Positions 23,609 through 31,820 of a DNA stretch of 33,157 bases are shown in pieces; positions within the stretch are counted from its first letter, which is position 1; every line of letters begins with the position of its first letter. Below the pieces are notes generated by a model. That model saw only the letters and a program-made list of their open reading frames with translations, did not search any database and was not told where the DNA came from. The position numbers and the translations under genes were made by a program. The stretch is taken from positions 1 through 33,157 of the IMG/VR virus record IMGVR_UViG_3300026094_001012. One strand, 5' to 3'. The DNA is from a virus.

Positions 23609-24095
23609 TATAGGATTTATTGAGCCAATATGGAACAGCAATTACAAAAATTTCGAATATACCAAACAGCCAATCTCTCAAAGTGAAGTAGATCGCTGGA
23701 GATCTGAAGGATACATGCACGATAGCTTTACTGGCGAAATGTACAATAGTAAAAACCCTATGCCAGAATGGGTAAACGAAATAGCCTCGCAAATTGGATT
23801 AGAGAAATGTGGCTATGTATTTTATCGAATGAAAACAAATGACATTATGCCAACACACGTAGATCATTTTGAAAAGTATTGTGAAATTTTTGAAGTAGAA
23901 AGAAAAAACGTTGTAAGATGTGCTGTTTTTCTTGAAGATTGGAAAAGCGGACACTACTTCGAAGTTGGTAACAAAGCACTTACAAACTATAGTGCAGGAA
24001 CATACATTACCTGGAGTTGTGACGAACCTCACTTTGCAGCAAATATCGGAATTGAAGATAGATACACATTACAGATAACAGGTGTTCAAGTATGA
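23598..24095 (+). CDS. Asp/Asn-hydroxylase-like H-x-D...H protein
   Basis: 165 residues. H87-V-D89 (MPTHVDHF), H145 (CDEPHFAAN) and R155 (EDRYTLQITG) give the Fe(II)/2-oxoglutarate pattern inside a cupin-like fold (VVRCAVFLEDWKSGHYFEV, GTYITW). It is related in layout, not closely in sequence, to 6628-7173, 7184-7741 and 9023-9691. It is likely a hydroxylase acting on the product of the neighbouring amidinotransferase or glycosyltransferases. 2OG enzymes often hydroxylate arginine- or guanidino-type compounds, but that link is speculation. Overlaps are 11 bases upstream and ATGA downstream. Confidence 0.65.
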   Translation: MSYNIGFIEPIWNSNYKNFEYTKQPISQSEVDRWRSEGYMHDSFTGEMYNSKNPMPEWVNEIASQIGLEKCGYVFYRMKTNDIMPTHVDHFEKYCEIFEVERKNVVRCAVFLEDWKSGHYFEVGNKALTNYSAGTYITWSCDEPHFAANIGIEDRYTLQITGVQV

Positions 24096-25267
24096 GTTTC
24101 GAACAGAAACTTTTTTGGAATAACATGCCTTCAAAAATAATAAGGCATACAAAGAGAAATAATAATTTAAACAATTTGTTAAGGAAAAGTTTTTTAGGAA
24201 ATATTAACGAACCATATTTCCTATATACAGGAACTAACGATATAGATTTTTCGTTTATAAACAAAGATCCAAAATTGGTTAAAAAATTAAGAAAGAGAAA
24301 AGTTAAATTTTTTCTTTATGAACCAGTTTCGTATTATTTTAAGAATGAACAATTTAATCTAGGGTATTATAGTGAATTTCATTCAAAGCATAATAAGTCA
24401 ACAAATCTTAGGGCAGAAGAACTAGATCATATAAACGAATTTGCAGAAAGAATTAACGGAATTGTATTAAATCACTGTGATTATGATTTAGACAAACTGC
24501 TAGGAAAAAAATATCCACATATCACATTTAGATGTAGAGATATTTTTATTCGACAAGGGGCTATGAGTTATATGCCACTTGATCCCAAAATTATTCCTAA
24601 AATTACAAAAAAATTCTGGTGCGGTAATGGTAGATATACTATCCATAGGCATATCATTATGTGTTTCTTAGCAGACAAACCAGGAAATTATAGCTGGTAT
24701 TTTGATTCAGACACAGATTGGGAAACTACGGTAGATTGGATTGAAAATTTACCAAAGGATTATCTAAACAAAAACAACAAAATTCTAAATCAAGAAAAAT
24801 TTGAACTTGATTTCTCGTCTGAAAAGATGGAGGTAGATGAAAAGCATCGCCTGTATTTACCCGATGGCGCGTTTTCTCAGCCAAATATAAATTATAAAAA
24901 AACATTTGACGAATGCTTTGTATGTATAGTAAATGAAACTAGGTTTGCACAACCTACTGCAAATTTTTCTGAAAAAATAATCGATGCTATAAATTACAAG
25001 AAACCTTTTATTGTAGTAGCACCGCCTAAAACATTAGAGTATATAAGAAAATTCGGCGTGAAGACATTCTCAGACTACTGGGACGAATCATATGATAAAA
25101 TTGAAAACCACAGTGATAGAATGCTGGCAATATTTGCATTGATTGACAAAATTAATTCTAAAACTCTGGAAGAATTAAATGAAATTAATCGTGACATGCA
25201 GACTATGCTAGAGCACAATAGAAATATAATTAAACAACTTCCAAAAAATAATTGCATAATAAAATGA
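24092..25267 (+). CDS. Putative glycosyltransferase with NET...SEK motif
   Basis: 391 residues. The C-terminal block VCIVNETR...NFSEKIIDAINYKKPFIVVAPP (about 277-312), then LEYIRKFGVKTF...YD (about 315-335), is shared with 25264-26418 and 20453-21376. The N-terminal half is unlike either. The pattern fits the donor-binding half of a GT-B glycosyltransferase, but I assign this by pattern only. The DNA is very AT-rich (about 20% GC over 24241-24300). It is joined to both neighbours by ATGA overlaps, so translation is coupled through this stretch of the operon. Confidence 0.5.
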   Translation: MSFEQKLFWNNMPSKIIRHTKRNNNLNNLLRKSFLGNINEPYFLYTGTNDIDFSFINKDPKLVKKLRKRKVKFFLYEPVSYYFKNEQFNLGYYSEFHSKHNKSTNLRAEELDHINEFAERINGIVLNHCDYDLDKLLGKKYPHITFRCRDIFIRQGAMSYMPLDPKIIPKITKKFWCGNGRYTIHRHIIMCFLADKPGNYSWYFDSDTDWETTVDWIENLPKDYLNKNNKILNQEKFELDFSSEKMEVDEKHRLYLPDGAFSQPNINYKKTFDECFVCIVNETRFAQPTANFSEKIIDAINYKKPFIVVAPPKTLEYIRKFGVKTFSDYWDESYDKIENHSDRMLAIFALIDKINSKTLEELNEINRDMQTMLEHNRNIIKQLPKNNCIIK

Positions 25268-26418
25268 TAGTTAAAAATCCATACATAACCGCCTGCGAAA
25301 GCAGTACTTTTTCTGTGTTATTCAATACTTTCAACTGGAAACAAAACATAAATCTTGTTCACGGACTTATGCAATACCCAGATTGGCAACCTGGTATAAA
25401 TCTTCTTAGTTATGTAGAAAATGTATACCAATTACGAAACGATCCTAACACCTATTTTGTATTTGACGCTTCTACGGAAGGGTTTTCTCCTTTTAGGAAT
25501 TTCTTTTTCCATAATTTGTACGAATCCTGCAGACTGCATAATGTTTCGCCTGAGAAAATAATATTTGTGTCTACAAATATGAAAGATTCAATAAATCTCA
25601 ACAATTATAATCAAAAAAACAATATTACAAAAAGTATAAAAGTGTTTCCTTTTCTAAGTTTCAAAAAAATGATGCAGGACATGGTAGAAGATGAATACGA
25701 ATTCGATTTCGATAGTGTCAAAGCATTTGATTACTTTTACAAAGAATGTACAAGACAATACAGTGGTAGACCTGGTCTTAGTTTAAGTAGAGTTAATAGA
25801 GAACATAGAACTCTAGCACAATTTCTTCTACATAAAACCAAAATTGACAGATATTTCAAAATCAGTCAGGCAGTGTTGTCTAAAGAAGAAATAATTCATA
25901 CTAAAAAACATTTTAGATTAGATGAAGACTTTGATAAGTGGTGCAATGCATTACCAAAAACAATCGATACTGAAGATTTCGAAACCAATCATGCCCTTAG
26001 TCTAAATTCTCATTTACATAATTCTACTATTTTCCAAATTGTAAATGAGACTCACGTGAAAGACTGGAAGGCTACTAGCATGTTCTTTTCTGAAAAAACA
26101 TTTCGATCAATTGCTCATATGCAGCCTTTTGTAATATTTGGTCAGCCTGGCTGTAACAAAACTCTTGAGCGCCTTGGATTTAGATTATTCCACGACGTTT
26201 TTGATTATGACTTTGATGAAATTCAAAACACAGAAAAGAGATATCGGGCAATACTAGATACATGCAGTAATCTATTAACTAAATTAGAAAAAATGAACAA
26301 ACACGAACAAGTTGATTGGAGATTTAGTCAAGCCGAGGTATTAAAACATAATTTCAGTTTGTTGATGGATATAGATTATTTTAAAGAAGATTTTACAAAG
26401 TTGATAAAAACACTATGA
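25264..26418 (+). CDS. Putative glycosyltransferase with NET...SEKT motif
   Basis: 384 residues from the ATG at 25264, which makes an ATGA overlap. A TTG at 25252 is in frame but unnecessary. FQIVNETHVKDW..SMFFSEKTFRSIAHMQPFVIFGQPG (about 257-296), then LERLGFRLFHDVFDYDFDE, is the shared C-terminal block, closest to 20453-21376. Conserved Glu, SEKT, PF and G positions suggest a nucleotide-sugar site. The N-terminal region YFVFDASTEGFSPF and IIFVSTNMKDS look like Rossmann strands of a first GT-B domain. The two adjacent copies in this operon may act in sequence on one acceptor. Confidence 0.5.
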   Translation: MIVKNPYITACESSTFSVLFNTFNWKQNINLVHGLMQYPDWQPGINLLSYVENVYQLRNDPNTYFVFDASTEGFSPFRNFFFHNLYESCRLHNVSPEKIIFVSTNMKDSINLNNYNQKNNITKSIKVFPFLSFKKMMQDMVEDEYEFDFDSVKAFDYFYKECTRQYSGRPGLSLSRVNREHRTLAQFLLHKTKIDRYFKISQAVLSKEEIIHTKKHFRLDEDFDKWCNALPKTIDTEDFETNHALSLNSHLHNSTIFQIVNETHVKDWKATSMFFSEKTFRSIAHMQPFVIFGQPGCNKTLERLGFRLFHDVFDYDFDEIQNTEKRYRAILDTCSNLLTKLEKMNKHEQVDWRFSQAEVLKHNFSLLMDIDYFKEDFTKLIKTL

Positions 26419-27284
26419 AGAAAAAATTAGTTGATCAAAGTCCACGTAGACTTTTTACATTCGGTTGTTCCTTTACAGAGTACAAATGGGCAACATGGGC
26501 AAATATACTAGCATTTGAGTTTGGTTGTGAATTTTATAATTTTGGAAAAAGCGGAGCTGGTAATGCCTTTATATCTAATCAGATTACGCAGGCGAATCAA
26601 TATTATAACTTTGACGAAAATGATCTAGTAATAGCCTGCTGGACAAACGTATCAAGAGAAGATAGATGGAGCAGTCGAAAAGGCTGGGTAACTCCGGGAA
26701 ATATATATTCTCAGCAAGAATATGACATAAAATTTGTTAAGAGTTGGGCAAACGATATTCACTTTGCTCTTAGAGACTTTTCATATATAGATCTTGTAAA
26801 CAACTATCTCAATGGAAAGACCAATTATCACTTTATATCTATGTGTGACATAAAAAAGCACATAAATCAATGGGAGAGAGGAGAGAGTAAAGATAGAGAA
26901 AATATCGAAAACCTAGCTGACTTATACAAAGACTCATTAGACAATATTTCTCCTAGCTTTTACGAAACACTGTGGCACAACAACATCGACTATAAATGGA
27001 ATAAAGATTGGACAGAAATACATTCTAATTATTCAGACGGACATCCTACTATCTTAGAGCATTATGAATATCTAACAAAAACGTTTGATTTTGATTTTTC
27101 AGAACGAACAAAAAATGCAGTGAATTTATTGCATGCCCAATGGCGAAACTATATTCAAGAAGGATATAAAAGCACCAAACGCAGTTGCGGGCTACACGAC
27201 ATGCCAAGACAGTGGACCGAGGCCATTTACGATAATTTTAGGTTAAAAGAAGAATTACCTATACCTCATCATTTATATCATTGA
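26415..27284 (+). CDS. SGNH-hydrolase-like protein
   Basis: 289 residues. FTFGCSFTEYKW (14-25) corresponds to the nucleophile block with Ser19. NFGKSGAGNAF (42-52) corresponds to the Gly block, and D208-x-H210 (SDGHPTILEH) to the His block. The middle insertion (about 85-195) is longer than in 22003-22650. It is closest in block text to 18482-19261 (GCSxT, GKxGxG). Probably an esterase or acyltransferase of a glycan. It is the last gene of its operon and overlaps the opposing radical SAM stop by 7 bases, leaving no room for a terminator between them. Confidence 0.6.
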   Translation: MKKKLVDQSPRRLFTFGCSFTEYKWATWANILAFEFGCEFYNFGKSGAGNAFISNQITQANQYYNFDENDLVIACWTNVSREDRWSSRKGWVTPGNIYSQQEYDIKFVKSWANDIHFALRDFSYIDLVNNYLNGKTNYHFISMCDIKKHINQWERGESKDRENIENLADLYKDSLDNISPSFYETLWHNNIDYKWNKDWTEIHSNYSDGHPTILEHYEYLTKTFDFDFSERTKNAVNLLHAQWRNYIQEGYKSTKRSCGLHDMPRQWTEAIYDNFRLKEELPIPHHLYH

Positions 27285-28654
27285 TTTTTACATAAATCCC
27301 AAAAATTCTGCATCTCAGGAAACGTTTCTACAAGGCTTACATTTCTCCTACGATCGTGTTCGAAAAACCATGCGTTAAAGTTTTTACGAGCAAGGATCAG
27401 TTTGTCTTGTTCATAATCAGTAGTCTCCATATAGTCAACTACCCGCTTAAACTTTTCGTATTCTAGGTCTGTAAACTTAGTTCTGTCTGAATTGTCTAGA
27501 TTCTGTTTTATAAACTCTAAATGACTGCGCATATAAGGCATGAATTCGTCTTTGGGAAGAATGTTCATATCAAATATAGCAGGTTCTTTTAGATGAGGCG
27601 TGTCGAAGCGAATTCTCTGCCATTGTGTCTCGTTTTCATCCGAGTTATACTTGGTTCTCCATTCTAGTATCTTTTCTAGAAGACTAGTAAAACTAGTAAC
27701 ACCAAATATGTTAAAAGTAATCATAAATGTCACAGGCAATCCTGTGTTAGACAGATAATAGTCTAGATTTCTCTCCCATAATTCGATATCCAGTCCATGT
27801 CGTGCGTATTCTGCTCTTTTACCCCAGGTGTCGATAGAAGTATAAAGTTTAAAACTCTTAATAGCACCAATACTGCGTAGATGCGTAATTCGATCTACCA
27901 ATCGTTCTACTAGTTTGGGCTTAACTCCGAGGTTTGAATTTATTTCTATCTGAATATGTGGTTTAGGATCTTCTTCCAGCCTATCAAACAGATCCCAGGT
28001 GCTTTTGTGCATCAAAGGTTCGCCGCCTGTTATGCGCAAGATGTTTAGAGTCTTTGAAACTTCTGGCCACCAACGCCACCATGCTTCTACATAGGGATTT
28101 TCTTCTTCTTTCTGATAGATCTTAAACCAGTCTATGTCCTGTCTGTGATCTGTCGAAGTGTCATAGGGACCGTGATCGTTGATTTCCTTCCAGTATCTTG
28201 AACTTGCTTTAGGATGGCAGTATCCACATTTGAAATTACACTCATTTGAGAAAGAAATTTCTATATATTCAGGGTTTACGTTGTATTCTGCGCCGCCCTG
28301 TTTGATTTCTTCCAGTCTTTCTGGTGTATATATAGAAGCAGTCTTAATATGACGGTCTGATACATAATCTTTACCCATTGCTTCGATCTTCCAGCAATAG
28401 GAACAGCCTGCGGGCTGCTGGCCTTTCATCATAAACTCGCGTTCGGTCTTCTTCTGTTTGGTATTATGAAGCGCAGAAGGATTGTCTTTGATTTCATCTA
28501 GAGGTATAGGGTGCGGAGCAGGATGATAACAACTATGCGTTTCACCTGTTTGAAGGTAGATAGTAGTATGATGCCACTTTGCCATACAGAATGTCGGCGA
28601 TATTTCTCGATCAGTGTGAGGAATAATTTCCTTTATCTTTTCTAGTTCGTTCAT
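27278..28654 (-). CDS. Radical SAM protein with N-terminal twitch-type Cys domain
   Basis: 458 residues. C139-x3-C143-x2-C146 (NECNFKCGYC) is the SAM cluster motif and GGEP lies at 210-213. The N-terminal domain carries C23, C42 and C84-x2-C87 (GCSYCWKIE), but has a single Cys (C42 in HSCYHP) where the three other twitch-first proteins here have CC. The auxiliary cluster ligand set may therefore differ. It follows the DxD glycosyltransferase 28651-29553 through an ATGA overlap and is the last gene of the operon. Confidence 0.85.
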   Translation of the reverse strand: MNELEKIKEIIPHTDREISPTFCMAKWHHTTIYLQTGETHSCYHPAPHPIPLDEIKDNPSALHNTKQKKTEREFMMKGQQPAGCSYCWKIEAMGKDYVSDRHIKTASIYTPERLEEIKQGGAEYNVNPEYIEISFSNECNFKCGYCHPKASSRYWKEINDHGPYDTSTDHRQDIDWFKIYQKEEENPYVEAWWRWWPEVSKTLNILRITGGEPLMHKSTWDLFDRLEEDPKPHIQIEINSNLGVKPKLVERLVDRITHLRSIGAIKSFKLYTSIDTWGKRAEYARHGLDIELWERNLDYYLSNTGLPVTFMITFNIFGVTSFTSLLEKILEWRTKYNSDENETQWQRIRFDTPHLKEPAIFDMNILPKDEFMPYMRSHLEFIKQNLDNSDRTKFTDLEYEKFKRVVDYMETTDYEQDKLILARKNFNAWFFEHDRRRNVSLVETFPEMQNFWDLCKNQ

Positions 28655-29553
28655 TGTCTTGGTTTTATAATCCTTGGTGTGTTTCTGTAGGTAGATTTAA
28701 AGAAACGGCTACCATCACTGTCAAGCAGAGCAATATCTATTCCTAATTCTCTAGCAAGAACATTTCCTAGACCCTTTATCTCAGTTTCAAGCATGTCTTC
28801 GGAGATTTTTGAATACTTAGAATCCCATTGTTCTGTAAGATACTCAAAATCTCTCACCTGGGCATAATCCCAATCGGTACAGTTGGAAAGATAACAGCCT
28901 TCTCGTGCTCCGTATATACTCCATAACCCGTTTTCTACATCTGCGCCTACCGAGCACCATATTTTTAATCGTTCTAGATTCTGCCACCAGACAGTTTTGA
29001 TGTCTTGTACAGGCGCTCCTTGGTTTAGACTCATCTTTACGCCTTCTCTAACCCCTGCTCGGAATGCCTGAAATGGTGACGAGTTTGTGTATGATGTAGA
29101 AAAGTTCTCGTTGAATTGATAATAAAGATCGTCAAAGCAGAATTCTACCAGAGCAGCAGCATTGTCTTTTTCTGAATTTTCGTGTGTGCGCATGTTTTTA
29201 ACAAAACGCTTATTCCAGAGCTTTAGTCCTCCGTTGCCATACATTAAACCATTGACATGTACCTTTCCGCACCATGAAAATACATGGTCTGATGTCAAAC
29301 CAAGTTCGTCTATATCAACAGTTTGATTTAAAAACTCTTGGTTTACAACATTGTCAGCATCAACTGTAACAAAATATTCTGTTTCGGATAGATCAGCACA
29401 GGCCTTATGCGCAGCGTCTGATCCTTTTACTCCATGAACTCTTTTTGCCCACGGAATCTTTTGACATAAGTCAGCATAGTTTCGCTCGGCATTAGGTTCA
29501 TCGTAGGAGAGAAATATAATATCCTGTTCTGCTATTCTGATAGGGTCATTCAT
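28651..29553 (-). CDS. GT-A-like glycosyltransferase with DAD motif
   Basis: 300 residues. DIIFLSYDEPNAERNY opens the fold. RVHGVKG, then FVTVDADNVV with D65-A-D67, is the metal-binding motif. GLMYGNGGLKLW and FQAFRAGVREG complete the conserved set shared with 17777-18463. It is about 70 residues longer at the C-terminus than that copy. I recall proteins with this VDAD and AFRAG.RE text as uncharacterised glycosyltransferase-like proteins of marine phages. It is coupled by ATGA overlaps to the genes on both sides, with a radical SAM gene next. Confidence 0.65.
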   Translation of the reverse strand: MNDPIRIAEQDIIFLSYDEPNAERNYADLCQKIPWAKRVHGVKGSDAAHKACADLSETEYFVTVDADNVVNQEFLNQTVDIDELGLTSDHVFSWCGKVHVNGLMYGNGGLKLWNKRFVKNMRTHENSEKDNAAALVEFCFDDLYYQFNENFSTSYTNSSPFQAFRAGVREGVKMSLNQGAPVQDIKTVWWQNLERLKIWCSVGADVENGLWSIYGAREGCYLSNCTDWDYAQVRDFEYLTEQWDSKYSKISEDMLETEIKGLGNVLARELGIDIALLDSDGSRFFKSTYRNTPRIIKPRQ

Positions 29554-30125
29554 TTAATATCTCGCTGGAAGCTATAGGAATCAAACATTTTCGCTGTGAA
29601 AATTGAAATATCCGAGTTTGTCTCTTCGAACTCCATCGTAAAAGGTATCACTGCATAGTTATCTCTCACAATTTGTGAAAAATCCACAAAAAGAGTTTTA
29701 TAAAGAATGTTTGGATCGTGTTTTGCTGTAATAGAAAAGCTCAACTGTTTGTTTAATCGAAGGCCCTGTTTCTTTAGGTTCTTCTGAAGAGCATTCCCAA
29801 GTAGTACCTTCCAACAGCTATTTGTAGTATCTTGAAATACACAGATATCAGCGTCGGCTTGCTCGACTTCAGGTAATTCATAGATAAAATCTCGAACCGA
29901 TGCTCCGTCAAACTGTTTTTCATGTTGATTAACTAGGGCAAGTTTCTTTTTTCTAGGTTCGTATTCAACTCGATAGTTTCTTTTGCGCTCTCGACCTTCC
30001 AGTATAGCAGCGACTTCTTCTAGCGGAACTTCTATATCATAATAATTAGCACTAGATCGTGGAGAAATACCTGTGATTTCTCCTGTGTCCTGCTTAAACT
30101 GAACATACATTACATCTGAAGACAT
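29550..30125 (-). CDS. Hypothetical phage protein
   Basis: 191 residues if started at 30125, which overlaps the upstream gene by 16 bases. An ATG at 30110 (MYVQFKQDTGEITGIS, with a TAATG junction) is an alternative start five residues in. The N-terminus YVQFKQDTGEITGISPR is a short beta-hairpin type seen in phage structural or assembly proteins. The middle is charged (EGRERKRNYRVEYEPRKKK). I do not recognise a catalytic motif. It lies among glycosyltransferase genes but may be a phage core protein. Confidence 0.6.
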   Translation of the reverse strand: MSSDVMYVQFKQDTGEITGISPRSSANYYDIEVPLEEVAAILEGRERKRNYRVEYEPRKKKLALVNQHEKQFDGASVRDFIYELPEVEQADADICVFQDTTNSCWKVLLGNALQKNLKKQGLRLNKQLSFSITAKHDPNILYKTLFVDFSQIVRDNYAVIPFTMEFEETNSDISIFTAKMFDSYSFQRDIK

Positions 30126-30940
30126 TTTTCGTACTTCTCTATCATATCTCTAGTAACAAAATCGTTTTCTGTATAATGGAAAACTGTATTCTGTCTAAAA
30201 TTTCCTATTTTCAAAGACAGTTCTTGGTTTAGATAAACACCTACCCTGTCCTGCCAACGCGAAGTTGGTGTTTTCCAGTTCTGTATCTGTGATTTCATAT
30301 GTACTACTTTAACAATATCGCTGAAGCTGTTAGAAATTTCACAATCACAGTCCATAATCTTGCTGGCAATAGCAGTTGTTACGTCCATTGATGGTTGGCT
30401 TGGGTAGTGTTCAGCACAAAAACTGCCATAAAACAGTTCCCAGTTGTTTGAAATAAGTTCCACCCATTCAAAAAACTGTTTTGCCATTGAAGACTTTTTA
30501 AAATAGTGAAAACAATTATAAAAATTAGGTAAATTATTTGCTGTAAATGCTTTTCTGTAATAATCCGATTCAACTGATTCTGATCTATATGTAAAAACTC
30601 TTGTAGGATAGTAGATGTCGTAGTTTTTTAACAGATTCCACGCATAATCTAGATTCTGTAATATCAATACATCCGAATCTAAGACAATAGTTTCTTCGTA
30701 GGGAGTAGCATGATAGATTTTCCAGCGATTTTCAGTTTTTAATCTAGTATTGTCCTGTTTATACCATGGAATTTTCGCAATTTTATCAAATACAGTTTCG
30801 ATTTTATTAGAAACTGTGTTATTTGTAACAAGTGTTACAGGATATGCGTTATCTGTTGCTTTTAAACTTAGCGCAGCAAGGTATGCCTGCTCAACATGTG
30901 CTTCTCCGTCCGCAAAAATCACAAATCCTCTAGACTTCAT
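30110..30940 (-). CDS. Glycosyltransferase-like protein with DSD motif
   Basis: 276 residues. FVIFADGEAHVEQAYLAALS opens like a nucleotide-sugar binding fold. ETIVLDSDVLI with D88-S-D90 is a DxD motif of GT-A/GT8-type enzymes. FYNCFHYFKKS (141-151) and the NWELFYGSFCAEHYPSQPSMDVTTAIA region resemble the acceptor side. It is paralogous to the next gene upstream (30930-31820), which shares the YAR/FAD opening, the PY.ET..LDSD block and the HMK/HCMNK end. The start overlaps the upstream stop by 11 bases. The acceptor is unknown. Confidence 0.65.
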   Translation of the reverse strand: MKSRGFVIFADGEAHVEQAYLAALSLKATDNAYPVTLVTNNTVSNKIETVFDKIAKIPWYKQDNTRLKTENRWKIYHATPYEETIVLDSDVLILQNLDYAWNLLKNYDIYYPTRVFTYRSESVESDYYRKAFTANNLPNFYNCFHYFKKSSMAKQFFEWVELISNNWELFYGSFCAEHYPSQPSMDVTTAIASKIMDCDCEISNSFSDIVKVVHMKSQIQNWKTPTSRWQDRVGVYLNQELSLKIGNFRQNTVFHYTENDFVTRDMIEKYEKCLQM

Positions 30941-31820
30941 CGATACACCTATTCAAACTAAACTTGTTCATACAGTGTAGATTTAGATTTTCCACTGCCA
31001 ATGCTGTATATTCGCCGGTATATTTTGGTTTTTCCAGCAAAATTGTCAATTTTTCGTCGTTGATATTCCATAAAATGCTTTTATCAGTGGTAAAATACAG
31101 GGTTCCTGGCATAGATTGTGTAAAATCCCCGGTTTGGTAACCATTCATAATGTGTATAGCAATAGAAAAAGCATAATCGTTACGGAAATAAGGAGTGTTT
31201 ATTTGAAAAATTGAACAATAGTGATGCCAATTTTCTTGTATATGCTTTATCAAGTCGAAAAATATTTCGTTATTTGGAGTTTTGCGAAAGAAAACAGCTG
31301 ATGCCCAGTAAAAATCTACCGAAGTATCAGAAACTTTTTCAAATGTATTGCCTCTGTCTAGGTCTAAAAGATCTACACTGTCTTTGTAAATTAAAAAGTC
31401 GTGTGCTTGATCAAAGCATTCTTTCCATTTTCCGTTTGATATTACTATATCTGAGTCTAAGAGAAGTGTATCATCGTAAGGGGAAGCATCAAATGCTGTA
31501 GAGCGCAGTTCATTCTTCCAGTCAAGTTTCTTTGCGATTAGAGATCCATCATGATAGGTTTTAAGGCTGTGCTGTTCGAATTTGGATAACACAGATTGAT
31601 CAGACTGGTTTTCTTCCTTCCATACTACGGGAATTACACAATCAAAAACTTCTTTGTAGGCTGGATATTCGTGTTCGAGATAGGAAATACTATCTGTTAC
31701 TATCGAAGTAGGCAGATCAAGATATTTTTTAGCTCTCTCAGCAAGGAAGCAGGCCTGTTTTACATAATCAACTTGGCTATTATTCCTAGCATAAACTAAA
31801 ACGCCTTTAGTTTTGTTCAT
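30930..31820 (-). CDS. Glycosyltransferase-like protein with DSD motif
   Basis: 296 residues from the ATG at 31820. A TTG two codons earlier is not needed. GVLVYARNNSQVDYVKQACF is the first strand and helix, SIVTDS follows, and DTLLLDSDIVI with D122-S-D124 is the DxD motif. VDFYWASAVFFRKTP (166-180) and NDYAFSIAIHIMNG follow as in GT8-like enzymes. It forms a tandem paralogous pair with 30110-30940. Its start overlaps the conserved phage gene upstream by 14 bases, so both would be transcribed from the sigma70-like promoter at 32188-32216. Confidence 0.65.
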   Translation of the reverse strand: MNKTKGVLVYARNNSQVDYVKQACFLAERAKKYLDLPTSIVTDSISYLEHEYPAYKEVFDCVIPVVWKEENQSDQSVLSKFEQHSLKTYHDGSLIAKKLDWKNELRSTAFDASPYDDTLLLDSDIVISNGKWKECFDQAHDFLIYKDSVDLLDLDRGNTFEKVSDTSVDFYWASAVFFRKTPNNEIFFDLIKHIQENWHHYCSIFQINTPYFRNDYAFSIAIHIMNGYQTGDFTQSMPGTLYFTTDKSILWNINDEKLTILLEKPKYTGEYTALAVENLNLHCMNKFSLNRCIDEV

